The position numbers and the translations under genes were made by a program. A stretch of DNA of 64,000 nucleotides, from NCBI GenBank assembly GCA_036873755.1, contig JAVTVY010018740.1, positions 16,842-80,841 of the forward strand, read 5' to 3'. The number at the start of each line of letters is the position of its first letter. Within the stretch, counting starts at the first letter, position 1. This DNA is from Hanleya hanleyi. Lineage: Eukaryota > Mollusca > Polyplacophora > Lepidopleurida > Hanleyidae. The notes under the pieces are model-generated. The model was not told the DNA's origin and did no database searches. It saw only the letters and a list, made by a program, of their open reading frames with translations. Below, piece by piece: positions 1 to 10,401 of this stretch.

Positions 1-461
1 TCCAAATGTGCCTTTAAATGACCCGATTTAGACCCTTTTTTCTCGAAATAGCACATACTATGGATTTCAATTTCATGTCATGACAACAATGATAATGCAA
101 TCGAGCTAGAAATTTGACATATTGTGTACATATATTTTCTCTTTTCGTTACATTAAAACACAATTATTTTGAGGACATTTTATTTTTTCGATTTCAACCG
201 CACCACGTATAGGCCAAAATCCCGCCTTATCGTACCATCTCCTTTGGAGGCCTATTAACAAGCAGATTTAAAATGCTCACTGTCTCGTGATTTCGTCACG
301 AAAACTTGTGTTTCCGCAACGGACTACTTTTAAGTATGATGCCCCAGTCGACTTCTTTCTTACCAGAAAAAAACTTTGATAATCTTTGGATACTGTGCGT
401 TAGTATAAGGCAGTATTAGAATAACCAGACCGAAAGAGTTCTGCAAAGAAAGTAGACAACA
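1..461. other. No gene seen
   Basis: AT-rich DNA with stops in all frames. I see no splice-bounded exon, inverted repeat or recognisable element here. Confidence 0.5.
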
Positions 462-842
462 CAAGCGTCTAGTCCCAATGTAATATCCATCCGTCGTCCG
501 TTAGATAATTTTCTCGTTCATAATCCAAAGACCTAATTCATATTACATGGACACCAAATGAAAAAAAACATAAAAAAATAATGATGGTATACATTAAAAA
601 AAAGGTCAGTTTCCAACAAGAGAGAAGCGATCAACGGTTTTCACTGATGTCGGCAAGACATCGAGATGTACCAAATATATCAAATCATTATCGCTGCGTA
701 TTCTTAATCCATATGATTCTGGCTTTAGAGTCGTTATCTAAAGACTATCCGAGTCACGCTTTTATTGTGTCTGTTCCTATGAACACCCTGAGCATGTTGA
801 AGTACATATGTTCAGCGGAAGACACAAGTTACGAAACGCAAC
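462..842 (-). repeat. Retroelement 3' end, copy A (inverted)
   Basis: This matches, in reverse, the 3' untranslated part of copies at 1,610-2,258, 25,297-25,765, 37,300-37,655 and 50,505-51,187. Landmarks are the reverse complements of the GCGTGACTGAGATACATC and TGACCGCTTCTCT segments. It stops at the RT-like ORF terminus (TTACGAAAC near 835), so the coding part is lost. The apparent 125-codon plus-strand ORF here is a by-product of the repeat. Confidence 0.7.
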
Positions 843-971
843 CAACACCACTGAAAATTGTGGACTTTTTCTGTGATTCCGTCACGGATATTTTCAGAGA
901 CTATATAACAAAATATCAGCCATATTTCGGAGGGCTTTATAATTTAGTTGAAGATTGACAAGAGTACTTTA

Positions 972-1418
972 AGCCCAACTCACATTACGAACATTCTGTT
1001 GTATTAGAACAAAAACACTGTTCAGTGTGAGGTGCACAGAAACACGAACATTCTGTTCGAGGGACAAGTTCGTGAAATCAAACATGTTTGATTTTCGGAA
1101 CATGTTTTCGCCCTCAAAACAGTTTTTGTCTTTAGAGTGTGGTAATCGCGAACATGTGTCCGAACATTTACCAACAGTCATCCAATCAACTGGCAGCTGT
1201 CGGTCATGTGACGAAGCCGCTCTCACATGACACAACAAAATGGCAGAATGTTCATGTTTCTGGGCACCCCACACTGCAAACAAATGTTCTGAACAGTGTT
1301 TTTGTTCTAATACAACAACATGTTCGTAGTGTGAGTTGGGCTAAATTTACCACGAACAAAAACACGAACAAACTGTTCTGTTCTAATACAACCAAATGTT
1401 CGTAGTGTGAGTTGGGCT
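972..1418. mobile_element. 447-bp MITE with ~54-bp TIRs and TTA target duplication
   Basis: The left end starts AGCCCAACTCACATTACGAA and the right end finishes TTCGTAGTGTGAGTTGGGCT. The inverted match runs on through TTGTATTAGAACAAAAACACTGTTCAG. The element is flanked by TTA at 969-971 and 1,419-1,421, which fits a PIF/Harbinger-type 3-bp target duplication. The right terminus is present twice (ending near 1,346 and at 1,418), so a partial internal duplication has occurred. There is no transposase, so it is non-autonomous. Confidence 0.75.
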
Positions 1419-1609
1419 TTAGCCCTAGAAAGTCTGCTTATACGGAACTCATTTTCAAGTAACCAGTTCTTCAAATTTTTTAACATACATTCCAAACCGT
1501 GATTCCGCTAATGTAGATTTCACGAATAGATTCTTTTCTGTTTTTTTTTTAATTCGATTTTAAGTCACTTCCCTCAACCAATTTCGACATTGTAAACTAT
1601 TCCTTTCTG

Positions 1610-2258
1610 GACAGTAATATTCCAGTGGAACCTGCATATGGCGTATAAATATCTCGCCTAGTAGCATTTGCTAGATCCTGTGTTAAATGTGACGATTTTA
1701 ATCAACGTCACAAAAGATTGTTCTAGAAACATATAAAACAGGGCTATACCACCAAGCGCCTCCACCCAAAGTTTCTCAAATTTGGCGATACATATCGCAT
1801 GCTAATAGCAAAATACGAGCGTAGCGTGCAACATCTTTGGCGTTACGTTTCGTAACTTATGTCTAATTCCGCTAAACCCGGGGCTAGGGGCAGTATGAAC
1901 CCATGTGCTTCAAGATCCTCATGGTTCTCATATGAACAGTCACAATCAAAGCGTGACTGAGATACATCATTCTCTAGATGACGACTTTACAACGAATATT
2001 ATGGATTAAAAATACTGATCAGCGATACGGATTTGATAGTTTAGGAACATCATAATGTCATGCCGGCATCATTGAAAACTGTTGACCGCTTTTCTCTTTC
2101 GGAAAACCAGCCTATGTTTATGTATACTATGGTTGTCTTTTGAATTTGGTGCTAATACTGTTATATGGAATATGTCAAAGGTCTTTGGATTTTGGACGCG
2201 GATATGGCCGACGGCTGAATTATGAGTGACGGATCAGACGCTTGTAATATAGCTATTC
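1610..2258 (+). pseudogene. Retroelement 3' end, copy B (decayed RT C-terminus plus 3' UTR)
   Basis: About 1,617-1,856 encodes, with two in-frame stops, the C-terminal segment that is open in copy F at 50,905-51,189. The recognisable motifs are ISRLVAFARSC, FNQRH, KQGY and AKYERSV. This pattern is typical of the extreme C-terminus of a class of reverse-transcriptase-like proteins common in bivalve and cnidarian genomes (family recalled, exact clade not assigned). The terminus WRYVS-stop is followed by about 400 nt of 3' UTR shared with the other copies. It is 5' truncated. Confidence 0.65.
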
Positions 2259-3975
2259 CCTCATTCGACCGAAAAATATCCAGCCCCTAATCGATGCTAG
2301 ATGGCCGTTTTCATGTAACACAGTTCCACAACATTTCGACGAAAACCTTCCAAACATATAGACATGTACTAAAATTATAGGAAGATTTTTGTGTTAAGCC
2401 TTTTCAGATCTTGATGCTAATGATGTATTATTAATATGATACTTAGATAATCAACGCAGGAAGTCTTTATGGACAACGGCTGGTTACTGAATATGTTGTA
2501 TGATGCTTGTATTTAACGCTTATTGCGTTTATAGATTGTTGTACATGACCATTCCTACCAATGTATGTACGTATATACACATCTTTGTCTTACCCAATTT
2601 TATTAGTCTCGCATGAAATATATGTAGATAAACTTATTTGTTTGACACTTTGTTATTTACTGTATAGCAACGTGTTTCGCAGGGGCGACATTCCGCACCT
2701 TAAGTGGTCATTATATTCGGTCTTCAGATTTTCAGTCCCTAGTCAAGATGCACCTAGGTACGAAGGTTTGAATGAAGCTGTGTATATAAGTTGGTATTAC
2801 TAAAGCTTGCTCCAAGGCACAAGTAGTACTAAGGAACTGATTAGGTAGGTTGTCCCTCTTATCTTAAACCATGGTGACCAGATGTTTTGCCCCACCTCAA
2901 TTTCACCTCGTGTCATCATGGCTCACCATGTCAGTGATTTTGAAGACGCACCATTTTGGTCAGTCGCAAGGTGCTTCAATTCCGACCAGATCAAACAAAA
3001 TGTTCCATTTCCATGTTTCTGGAACTTATCTTTACCTAAACACTGAGCTCACACCACACACCGCCCCAGTTTTCCTTGGCCCAGACACTTGTTGAATCAA
3101 GATTCCAAATGTTGTGCAAATTTGGCTGAATGATCCTATGTATCCACGCTATTTCCATATACGAAACGACCGTCTCGATATATATCGTATACACGCGTAC
3201 AGGGATATTTTGTAAAAATAGAGGGCGCTGCGGTGTGCCAAGGTCAATGGGGGATTGCTGCATGATCTTTCGTCAGTTCACATGTGGTGCGCTGGAGTTG
3301 TCCAGGGTTGACAAGCGACCAGAGACACGGAAATGCGGCAGTAATGTTATGTATCTTGCACTATAGTTAATCAAGGAAGCATAAAGTGTGTTCTGTTGGA
3401 AATGTGGTGCGTAATGACAAGATGATAGCTTTGTCAGTTAACACCGTTTACACACTGCCGGCCAGCATGTTGACGACTTCGAATCCCTCTTAGCAGGGGG
3501 GGATAATTGTGTATTTGTTTACATCCCACTTCCAAATATGGTAATACTACATTGGTGTATTGTGTTTGCCCTGGATTTTTGGAGTGGTCGTGGTTTTACG
3601 ATCTGTTTTATCTATTTCGTATAGAGTCAAAAATGTTTTCATGTCAGAATACGTATGTAAAAAGCGTGATGGATGTATAATATTTGCTGAAAAAGATATA
3701 TCAAGAGGAGAAGAACAGACGTTTTGATAACTAATTTTTCCAGCAGGAGTCAAATTTCCTATATTTTGGCATTATAGCGTTTGGTAATCGTGTTCTTCGC
3801 TGTGAGATGAAACCAGATTCCGAATAGTTTATAACCTCCGAGGCCTCAAGTTATCCTGTAATAAACGGGAAATTTTTACCGAAAGTTTTTTATTTTTTTT
3901 TATTTTTTACAATTCATACTGCCATAAACCTTTCAGCATAAACACTCGGAAAAAAGCTTACACAGAAAAAACAAC
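2259..3975. other. No gene seen
   Basis: Only short open stretches under 80 codons occur on either strand, without domain motifs or matched splice sites. I tested it for a transmembrane exon like those beside repeat copies D and E and found none. Confidence 0.45.
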
Positions 3976-4135
3976 TTTAAGGAATATTCCCCGACTATTA
4001 CACGAGCGGAATATTCCTCAACATGACTAAGGGATATTCCGTACCATGTTAATTTCCTTAACATGCTACGGAATATTCCTTATTGAATTTTAGGGAATAT
4101 TTCGCTTGTGTACTAGTCGGGGAATATTTCTTAAA
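3976..4135. repeat. Long imperfect hairpin (MITE-like)
   Basis: The left arm starts TTTAAGGAATATTCCCCGAC and the right arm ends GTCGGGGAATATTTCTTAAA. The two arms pair along nearly the whole 160 bp. The centre is CCATGTTAATTTCCTTAACATG. The word GGAATATTCC recurs within both arms. No coding potential. Confidence 0.7.
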
Positions 4136-4734
4136 TTTCAAGGATTTTTTTTTCAATGTATCCAGGGGACGCATTACTCTAGGGGGAGACTATGCCCCAA
4201 GAGGTATACCTGTCCTATCAACACGAATGATAAGCTCCCAAGGTCGACATTCCGATTTAAGTTTAACAAATTTGCAAGGTACCCATTCCTCATAACATTC
4301 AGCGAATTCAACTCCAAAATATAATAGTTCAAAGTTTTGTTTTTGATATATGCCCAGTATATCGAATCGAACGCGTTTTCACAATCTATTAAAACAGTCC
4401 TTTAACGTTTTTTTTCTTCATGAGATGAAATATGTTTTCCCTAATCAAACCTCCCTTAATTAATAATGGTAAAACTTCCCTAATTCTGTTCGCTATACAA
4501 CTTGAAATGAATCAATTTTCAGATTTTTTTTCTAGTTTTCCTTTCCTGAAAGGTCATTTAACGGGGGTACAAGATACATGCAAGCACTGAACTATGCTCA
4601 CCCATTCTATATTTCAGGTGAAAAACAAATGCATATTAAAAACGAATCTTTTGCAGAAAGTGCGGCCTTTGCGAAATTGAGAATACTGTTTGAGTGCGAT
4701 TCTTATGGACTTGTCCTAGGCCTTTTATCCCCCA

Positions 4735-5725
4735 CCCTTTCACGGTCTACTCATTAGTAAAATACTGGCTTGTGGTGTGACAGAAAAATCGGCCGGGATA
4801 ATCTTTGACTATTCGAAAAATAGAAAGCAAATGATTAAAATCGCAGATGATTACAGTGGCGCGATGTTGTTACGGATGTGCCACAGGGATCTGTCTTAAG
4901 GCCACTTCTTTTTAATAGTTTCATGAACTACCTGCTTTTGTCGGTTGAATCGTCATTATATAATTATGCAGACGATAAAACGATATGTAGTAGTGACAAA
5001 TCTGTCGAAAAGATCATTGAAGTTCTTAAACTCAAACCGTTAATGCCATTGATTGCTTCACCAAAAACTTTTTGTGTGCTAATCCGAGCACATTTCAGGT
5101 CATACTATTTGGTGTTAAACATTGGCAAGATCGTGTTTTAAATCTAGGTAGCATAACTATAGAATTTTACGAACATGTTAAACTTTTGGGTATTAATTTT
5201 GATGTCAGATTGAGTTTTGACAAGCACGTGTTCGAATTATGCACCAGAGCTGCCAGGCAAATTAATGATTTGAAAAGATTCTCCATGATTCTGGATTTTA
5301 AAAGTAAAGTTGCTATAAACAAATGTTTAACATGTCGAATTTTAATTACTGTACAACTGTTTGGACATTCTGTCTCAGATTCTGCTCCGATAAACTGGAG
5401 AAACTAGACGATATGGCTATCCGCTTTGTTTATTTTTGTGATCAACATAGTGATTACGAGGTGCGTCTTTCCAAAGCTGATGTTGTACCAATAAACTTGT
5501 ATCGGGCTAGATGTACCGGTATGGCTTTGGAAGTTTTTGAAATTGTAAACAAAATTCACCCAGAGTACATTCATGATATCGTAAGCGATAGTAACATTGT
5601 AAATGTCCCTCAGTACCGAACAAAGACTTACCGGTATAAATCCATGAGTTACCAGGGGAGCTAAACTGTGGAATCATCTGCCGATTGCCATAAAGCAGGT
5701 TTTTACAGTTAGGGAATTTTAATAA
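4735..5725 (+). pseudogene. LINE reverse transcriptase remnant (CR1/Jockey group)
   Basis: This is a decayed RT spread over three frames. In order it shows a fragment resembling NRKQMIKI, then PQGSV-x-PLLFN (motif B) and YADD (motif C) at 4,878-5,000. The thumb region follows at 5,072-5,330 (NPSTFQVILFG, HVKLLGINFD), then FNYCTTVWTFC and a terminal KLWNHLP motif near 5,665. The layout fits the CR1/L2/Jockey group. The endonuclease and RT N-terminus are missing, and there are at least two frameshifts (near 5,070 and 5,330). It is an old, inactive copy. Confidence 0.8.
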
Positions 5726-5847
5726 GCCACATTTTTAAACGAATGTTTCGGCTGTGGTTGCACATTATGTTACGATCCATTGTAGCATTTTTTAGTTGCT
5801 CTTTTCGATCTTTGGTGTGGTACATTTATTACAGCAATACTGGATAT

Positions 5848-5965
5848 ATAAAATAAAACTACACTAATTTTGAGCCAAACTGTATAGTGCACTGCTTAAC
5901 CGGTTTCGTCCATTTGATGGACTTTTTAATAGCAATAATATATTTATTCATAGGCAAGGCTATAT
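5848..5965 (+). repeat. Dispersed repeat, also at 21,778-21,900 and 23,750-23,875
   Basis: The shared sequence begins AATAAAACTACAC, passes through ACCGGTTTCGTCCATTT and ends in a TATA-rich stretch. It contains the imperfect palindrome CCATTTGATGG. Three copies occur in the window; two lie in the 1.9-kb tandem duplication. Confidence 0.65.
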
Positions 5966-6344
5966 ATATATACCGGTATATATTTGTGTCGGTTTCGCAT
6001 TCCGACTGGTGCTACTGTCTATGATATGTTTTAAATAGTTCATACATTTGTAATTAAATTCTTAGTAAGCTCTTACAGTGAGTCTATATTATCTCGTATT
6101 TCCATATCCGAAATTTTTATTTTAGAGAAAGAAATGATCTTATAGCGAGTTTATATTACTTGGTATTTTTATATCATATCAACTAATTTATGTATGCGTT
6201 TTAACTTTTTATTTATGCGGTTACATTGTTTTACAGTCGGCATAAGTATCCCTCGGCTAAGGATTTATCATTGTAACATCCGATTTTAAATAAAGATTTG
6301 ATTTGATTTAATTTGAGAAACGTGTTTATCCTAGATTTGCAAAT

Positions 6345-6580
6345 AAACACTGTCCGCCTGTAGGTGCAAGTGTGCGAAAAACAATCCCCTAGCGACATCT
6401 TATGGTATATTATTACCACATTTGAGAAGAATTCAATGATCAGTTGTCAAATTATTGCTCGAATTTTTTTTGGCACCACCTGTAGGCTAAAGCAGGCGAA
6501 ATACAATCCCAAGGGACATCTCGTGGCATGGTATCTGCATATAAAATTTGAAAAGAATCCATTAGTTATGCTTTATGGCC
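6345..6580 (+). repeat. Two diverged direct repeats of ~110 bp
   Basis: Each copy contains CCTGTAGG, then ACAATCCC, GACATC, TATGGTAT or CATGGTAT, and TTTGAgAAGAATtCA. The two lie head to tail with about 30% divergence. Function unknown. Confidence 0.5.
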
Positions 6581-6599
6581 CACGTAAAATGAAGTGAAA

Positions 6600-8628
6600 G
6601 GTGACAATTTAGCCAAAGATGACAAGTTTATGTTAACAACAATTTTTCGTCAATTTACTGCACTAACGACGATATTTACAGCCTAACTGTCCATACATGC
6701 TCTATCGTAAACTGCAAGTTTCTCATACCGCGATAGTTGACTAAGACGAGTGTTTCGTCCGGGTTATGAATATCGCATCAATATATTGCCATGTCTTCTT
6801 CTGATCCGGTAAACATGTCAACCTTTTATTTGCATTTTAAAGGGCTTGATTTGTCAAGCAGTAGCGATAAATAAGTCATCTGTGTCTGTGTAGTCGAGTG
6901 GGAGATGCTTCTCTCACTTGCTTTTCGACGATCTCTTCAATGGTTCACCTGTTAAATTCGCTAGCAAACAGAACACAGATATGTGGCACAGACAGATGGA
7001 TGTGAAAGTTTTTACCGGCAATCGCTAGGCGGAAATACTCGCTTTAAAATTGCAAGTATGCGTGTCTTGGTTTGGAGGGGTGGGGGTGGGTGGGGGGAGG
7101 TTGTCGTAAGACTAACATAAGACATTGCATCGTACTTACTGGTGATGGAGTACATGTATCGTATTACGCCCATGATGACATTTTGCGAGAATTCAATATT
7201 ATTGTTTTCGTGAAATACAAAGAAAATGAGTATGTACTATGTTCTTGTCGACGAGACTCGTGTAATCATTATCATCAAGTACTTGTTGCCCCCAATTTCT
7301 TGTTCCTTAACCAAGACCCCATATGCATACACCCAAGGCCGTGGGCTTCTTAGACCTTTGCACAGTTCATGTTTAATTAAAATGAAGTTCATAAGCATGT
7401 ACTGTTGCCATCAGATACACACCGGCAAGGCAAGAATTTGTTTTGAAACGTCATCTTTCGTTGAGCATCAATATCATGGAATTCGGCTGGAATATTTTTG
7501 TATTTCGCTATCCTTATACGATATTTTGGACCTACAAGCAATATTGTAGGAGTAATGATGAAACTGAATAAAATATCAATCCCAGCAAAAAAGGAAAAAT
7601 ACACAGATAAAAGAGAACGCACCAGGAAAAAAATTAAGATTTTATTTGATGTTATTGTTAATGCATGGTCAGTCTGGTGGTGAAGTGGAATTTGCACGTA
7701 TTGTACGTGTCATACATGTATATCATTTTGAGAATAATATTTAAGCGACACATTTTACGCAATCAAAGGACAGCTTTTTGCTACATGGCAGTGTGACTAA
7801 CGTCACAGGACCTACGAAGTAGGGTAGGCATTAGGACTCCGACGCGAACTGACCTCTTGGAAATTTCCCCCCCCCCCCTCAAGTTGAAATCCTGCCTGTA
7901 TTAAGATGGACACAGCCCAAGTCAGAATCACCAGTGATTTTCATGAAAAATGACCAGAAACGTTTATTAAATGTAGGCCATCTCAGCACTTGCTGGTAAT
8001 AGTCCCTTAATGCACCTTAATGTTAAAAATCAGGGTTCAAATGTCAACGGTTCTCCTTTTTTTGCCGACGAAAGGATTCGGATGGACTGAACGACTGACT
8101 CACCCATTACCGGACAATTTTCAAATGAGAGACTACTTCGTAGGAAAAACAGATTAATGCATGCATTGCTTTGTAACTATCAGAGGCCACTCTGAAAAGC
8201 TCAACATGAAAAGCTCAAAGGTACATGCATAATAAAGCAATGTCTCTCATCTCTGATTCTTTGTCTGTTCTATCAACGATATAACATGGACGGCTGTTGA
8301 CTCACCACAAATCGCGTTCAGAAAACGGGCATGCCAACGGGAGGATAATTTTCATCCTTGTCCACAATATACTATTAGTATTCAACATAATTTGTTGAAT
8401 TGAATAAAACATCTTATCACTGCTGCAATCATATGTACCTATTTTCATTGTAATTCTAGAATATGTTAGCTGAGTATTATACAACTAATGATACACAAGT
8501 AGGCAAATATACAAAGCCGAGTCTTGTGCTTTTTGTGCTATGTGTCTTAGACAAATGTTTTGTGTCGTACTCGTGTAGATGTGTGTCGTACTTAAATAGC
8601 AATGTATCGAAATATCGTACGCAGATTT
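6600..8628. other. No gene seen
   Basis: This stretch holds a G-rich patch (7,073-7,100) and a C run (near 7,868), with no convincing exon. It would lie in or beyond the 3' untranslated region of receptor gene 1. A minus-strand AATAAA (read as TTTATT on plus) occurs near 7,966. Confidence 0.4.
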
Positions 8629-9820
8629 GTCGTTTCCTCGTTCTATGTACATGTAGCTCAGATATGTCTTACGAAGGTGTGTATTTGTTCATATCGTCAG
8701 TTGTCGTTTCCTCGTTCTATGTACATGTAGCTCAGATATGTCTTACGAAGGTGTGTATTTGTTCATATCGTCAGTTGTCGTTTCCTCGTTCTATGTACAT
8801 GTAGCTCAGATATATCTTACGAAGGTGTGTATTTGTTCATATCGTCAGTTGTCGTTTCCTCGTTCTATGTACATGTAGCTCAGATATGTCTTACGAAGGT
8901 GTGTATTTGTTCATATCGTCAGTTGTCGTTTCCTCGTTCTATGTACATGTAGCTCAGATATGTCTTACGAAGGTGTGTATTTGTTCATATCGTCAGTTGT
9001 CGTTTCCTCGTTCTATGTACATGTAGCTCAGATATATCTTACGAAGGTGTGTATTTGTTCATATCGTCAGTTGTCGTTTCCTCGTTCTATGTACATGTAG
9101 CTCAGATATGTCTTACGAAGGTGTGTATTTGTTCATATCGTCAGTTGTCGTTTCCTCGTTCTATGTACATGTAGCTCAGATATGTCTTACGAAGGTGTGT
9201 ATTTGTTCATATCGTCAGTTGTCGTTTCCTCGTTCTATGTACATGTAGCTCAGATATATCTTACGAAGGTGTGTATTTGTTCATATCGTCAGTTGTCGTT
9301 TCCTCGTTCTATGTACATGTAGCTCAGATATATCTTACGAAGGTGTGTATTTGTTCATATCGTCAGTTGTCGTTTCCTCGTTCTATGTACATGTAGCTCA
9401 GATATGTCTTACGAAGGTGTGTATTTGTTCATATCGTCAGTTGTCGTTTCCTCGTTCTATGTACATGTAGCTCAGATATATCTTACGAAGGTGTGTATTT
9501 GTTCATATCGTCAGTTGTCGTTTCCTCGTTCTATGTACATGTAGCTCAGATATGTCTTACGAAGGTGTGTATTTGTTCATATCGTCAGTTGTCGTTTCCT
9601 CGTTCTATGTACATGTAGCTCAGATATATCTTACGAAGGTGTGTATTTGTTCATATCGTCAGTTGTCGTTTCCTCGTTCTATGTACATGTAGCTCAGATA
9701 TATCTTACGAAGGTGTGTATTTGTTCATATCGTCAGTTGTCGTTTCCTCGTTCTATGTACATGTAGCTCAGATATGTCTTACGAAGGTGTGTATTTGTTC
9801 ATATCGTCAGTTGTCGTTTT
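8629..9820. repeat. 74-bp satellite array, 16 units plus 8 nt
   Basis: Sixteen 74-bp units start at 8,629 and step by exactly 74 to 9,812, then 8 nt of a further unit. Units look identical except for one site (TCAGATATGTC versus TCAGATATATC). The order is GGAGGAGGAAGAGAAG, so the first nine units form three 222-bp trimers. It is too uniform to be old. Read on the minus strand, each unit contains TGTACATA, a Pumilio-type UGUANAUA word. The array ends 53 bp from the gene 1 stop codon. Confidence 0.95.
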
Positions 9821-9872
9821 CAGATCGTAGTCAAATGGTTATATGGTATAGTTATTTGTAGTAATTAGATAT

Positions 9873-10401
9873 TCACATGCTTGAATGGTGATTAGCGGTG
9901 TACACTTCGCACATTCCTCGGGGTTTCCCCTGGTTCTGTTGCGATTGGTTGAATACTTCTAAAATGCTATAAATGCCTTCTTCCGGAACATCGCTAGAAG
10001 ACAGCGTGCTACTTCGGTTACTGATACTATCTTCATGCATTACGGCTACATGAGTAGTTGGAGTATCGGATGTTCTCTCGTTTTTCTGCACAGTTGCGTA
10101 TATGACACTAATGTCATCGTCGTCATAGGCCTCGCTGGTTTCGAAATCCTTATCGCAACTTTCAGACCTACAATGGTCATTGTTTTTCTGAGCTCTGTTG
10201 GTTTGGTGGAGATCCTCTATGCTTACATCTCCCGCCACACTAGCTGTTGGCTTGGACGTACGTCGCATTTGTGTAGTTAACCTATCGCGCCAATTGGTAA
10301 ACCTAACGCGTAGAGTGACACCTCCACCACGTAAAGTCTCCCTAGATGTTCTAAACCAACTACTACATCTTTTCTTAGTACTTTTAAGTCTCTTTCGGTA
10401 C
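9873..10401 (-). CDS. Gene 1 terminal exon: cytoplasmic tail
   Basis: The acceptor CTCTCTTACAG precedes G-TAC-CGA-AAG, completing the Trp codon split by the upstream donor (phase 2). The frame is open to TGA at 9,873-9,875. Motifs: basic juxtamembrane stretch, acidic DDDD run, then SVIYATVQKN, which matches SVKYATVNKN in gene 3 and SVTYAEVERD in gene 2. The 74-bp satellite follows immediately. Confidence 0.75.

Noticed and set aside
581..958. 125-codon plus-strand ORF
   Set aside because: Most of it lies in the inverted retroelement 3' UTR (copy A); no domain.
8629..9812. CRISPR-like regular repeat array
   Set aside because: The units are contiguous 74-bp tandem copies with no unique spacers, in a eukaryotic genome.
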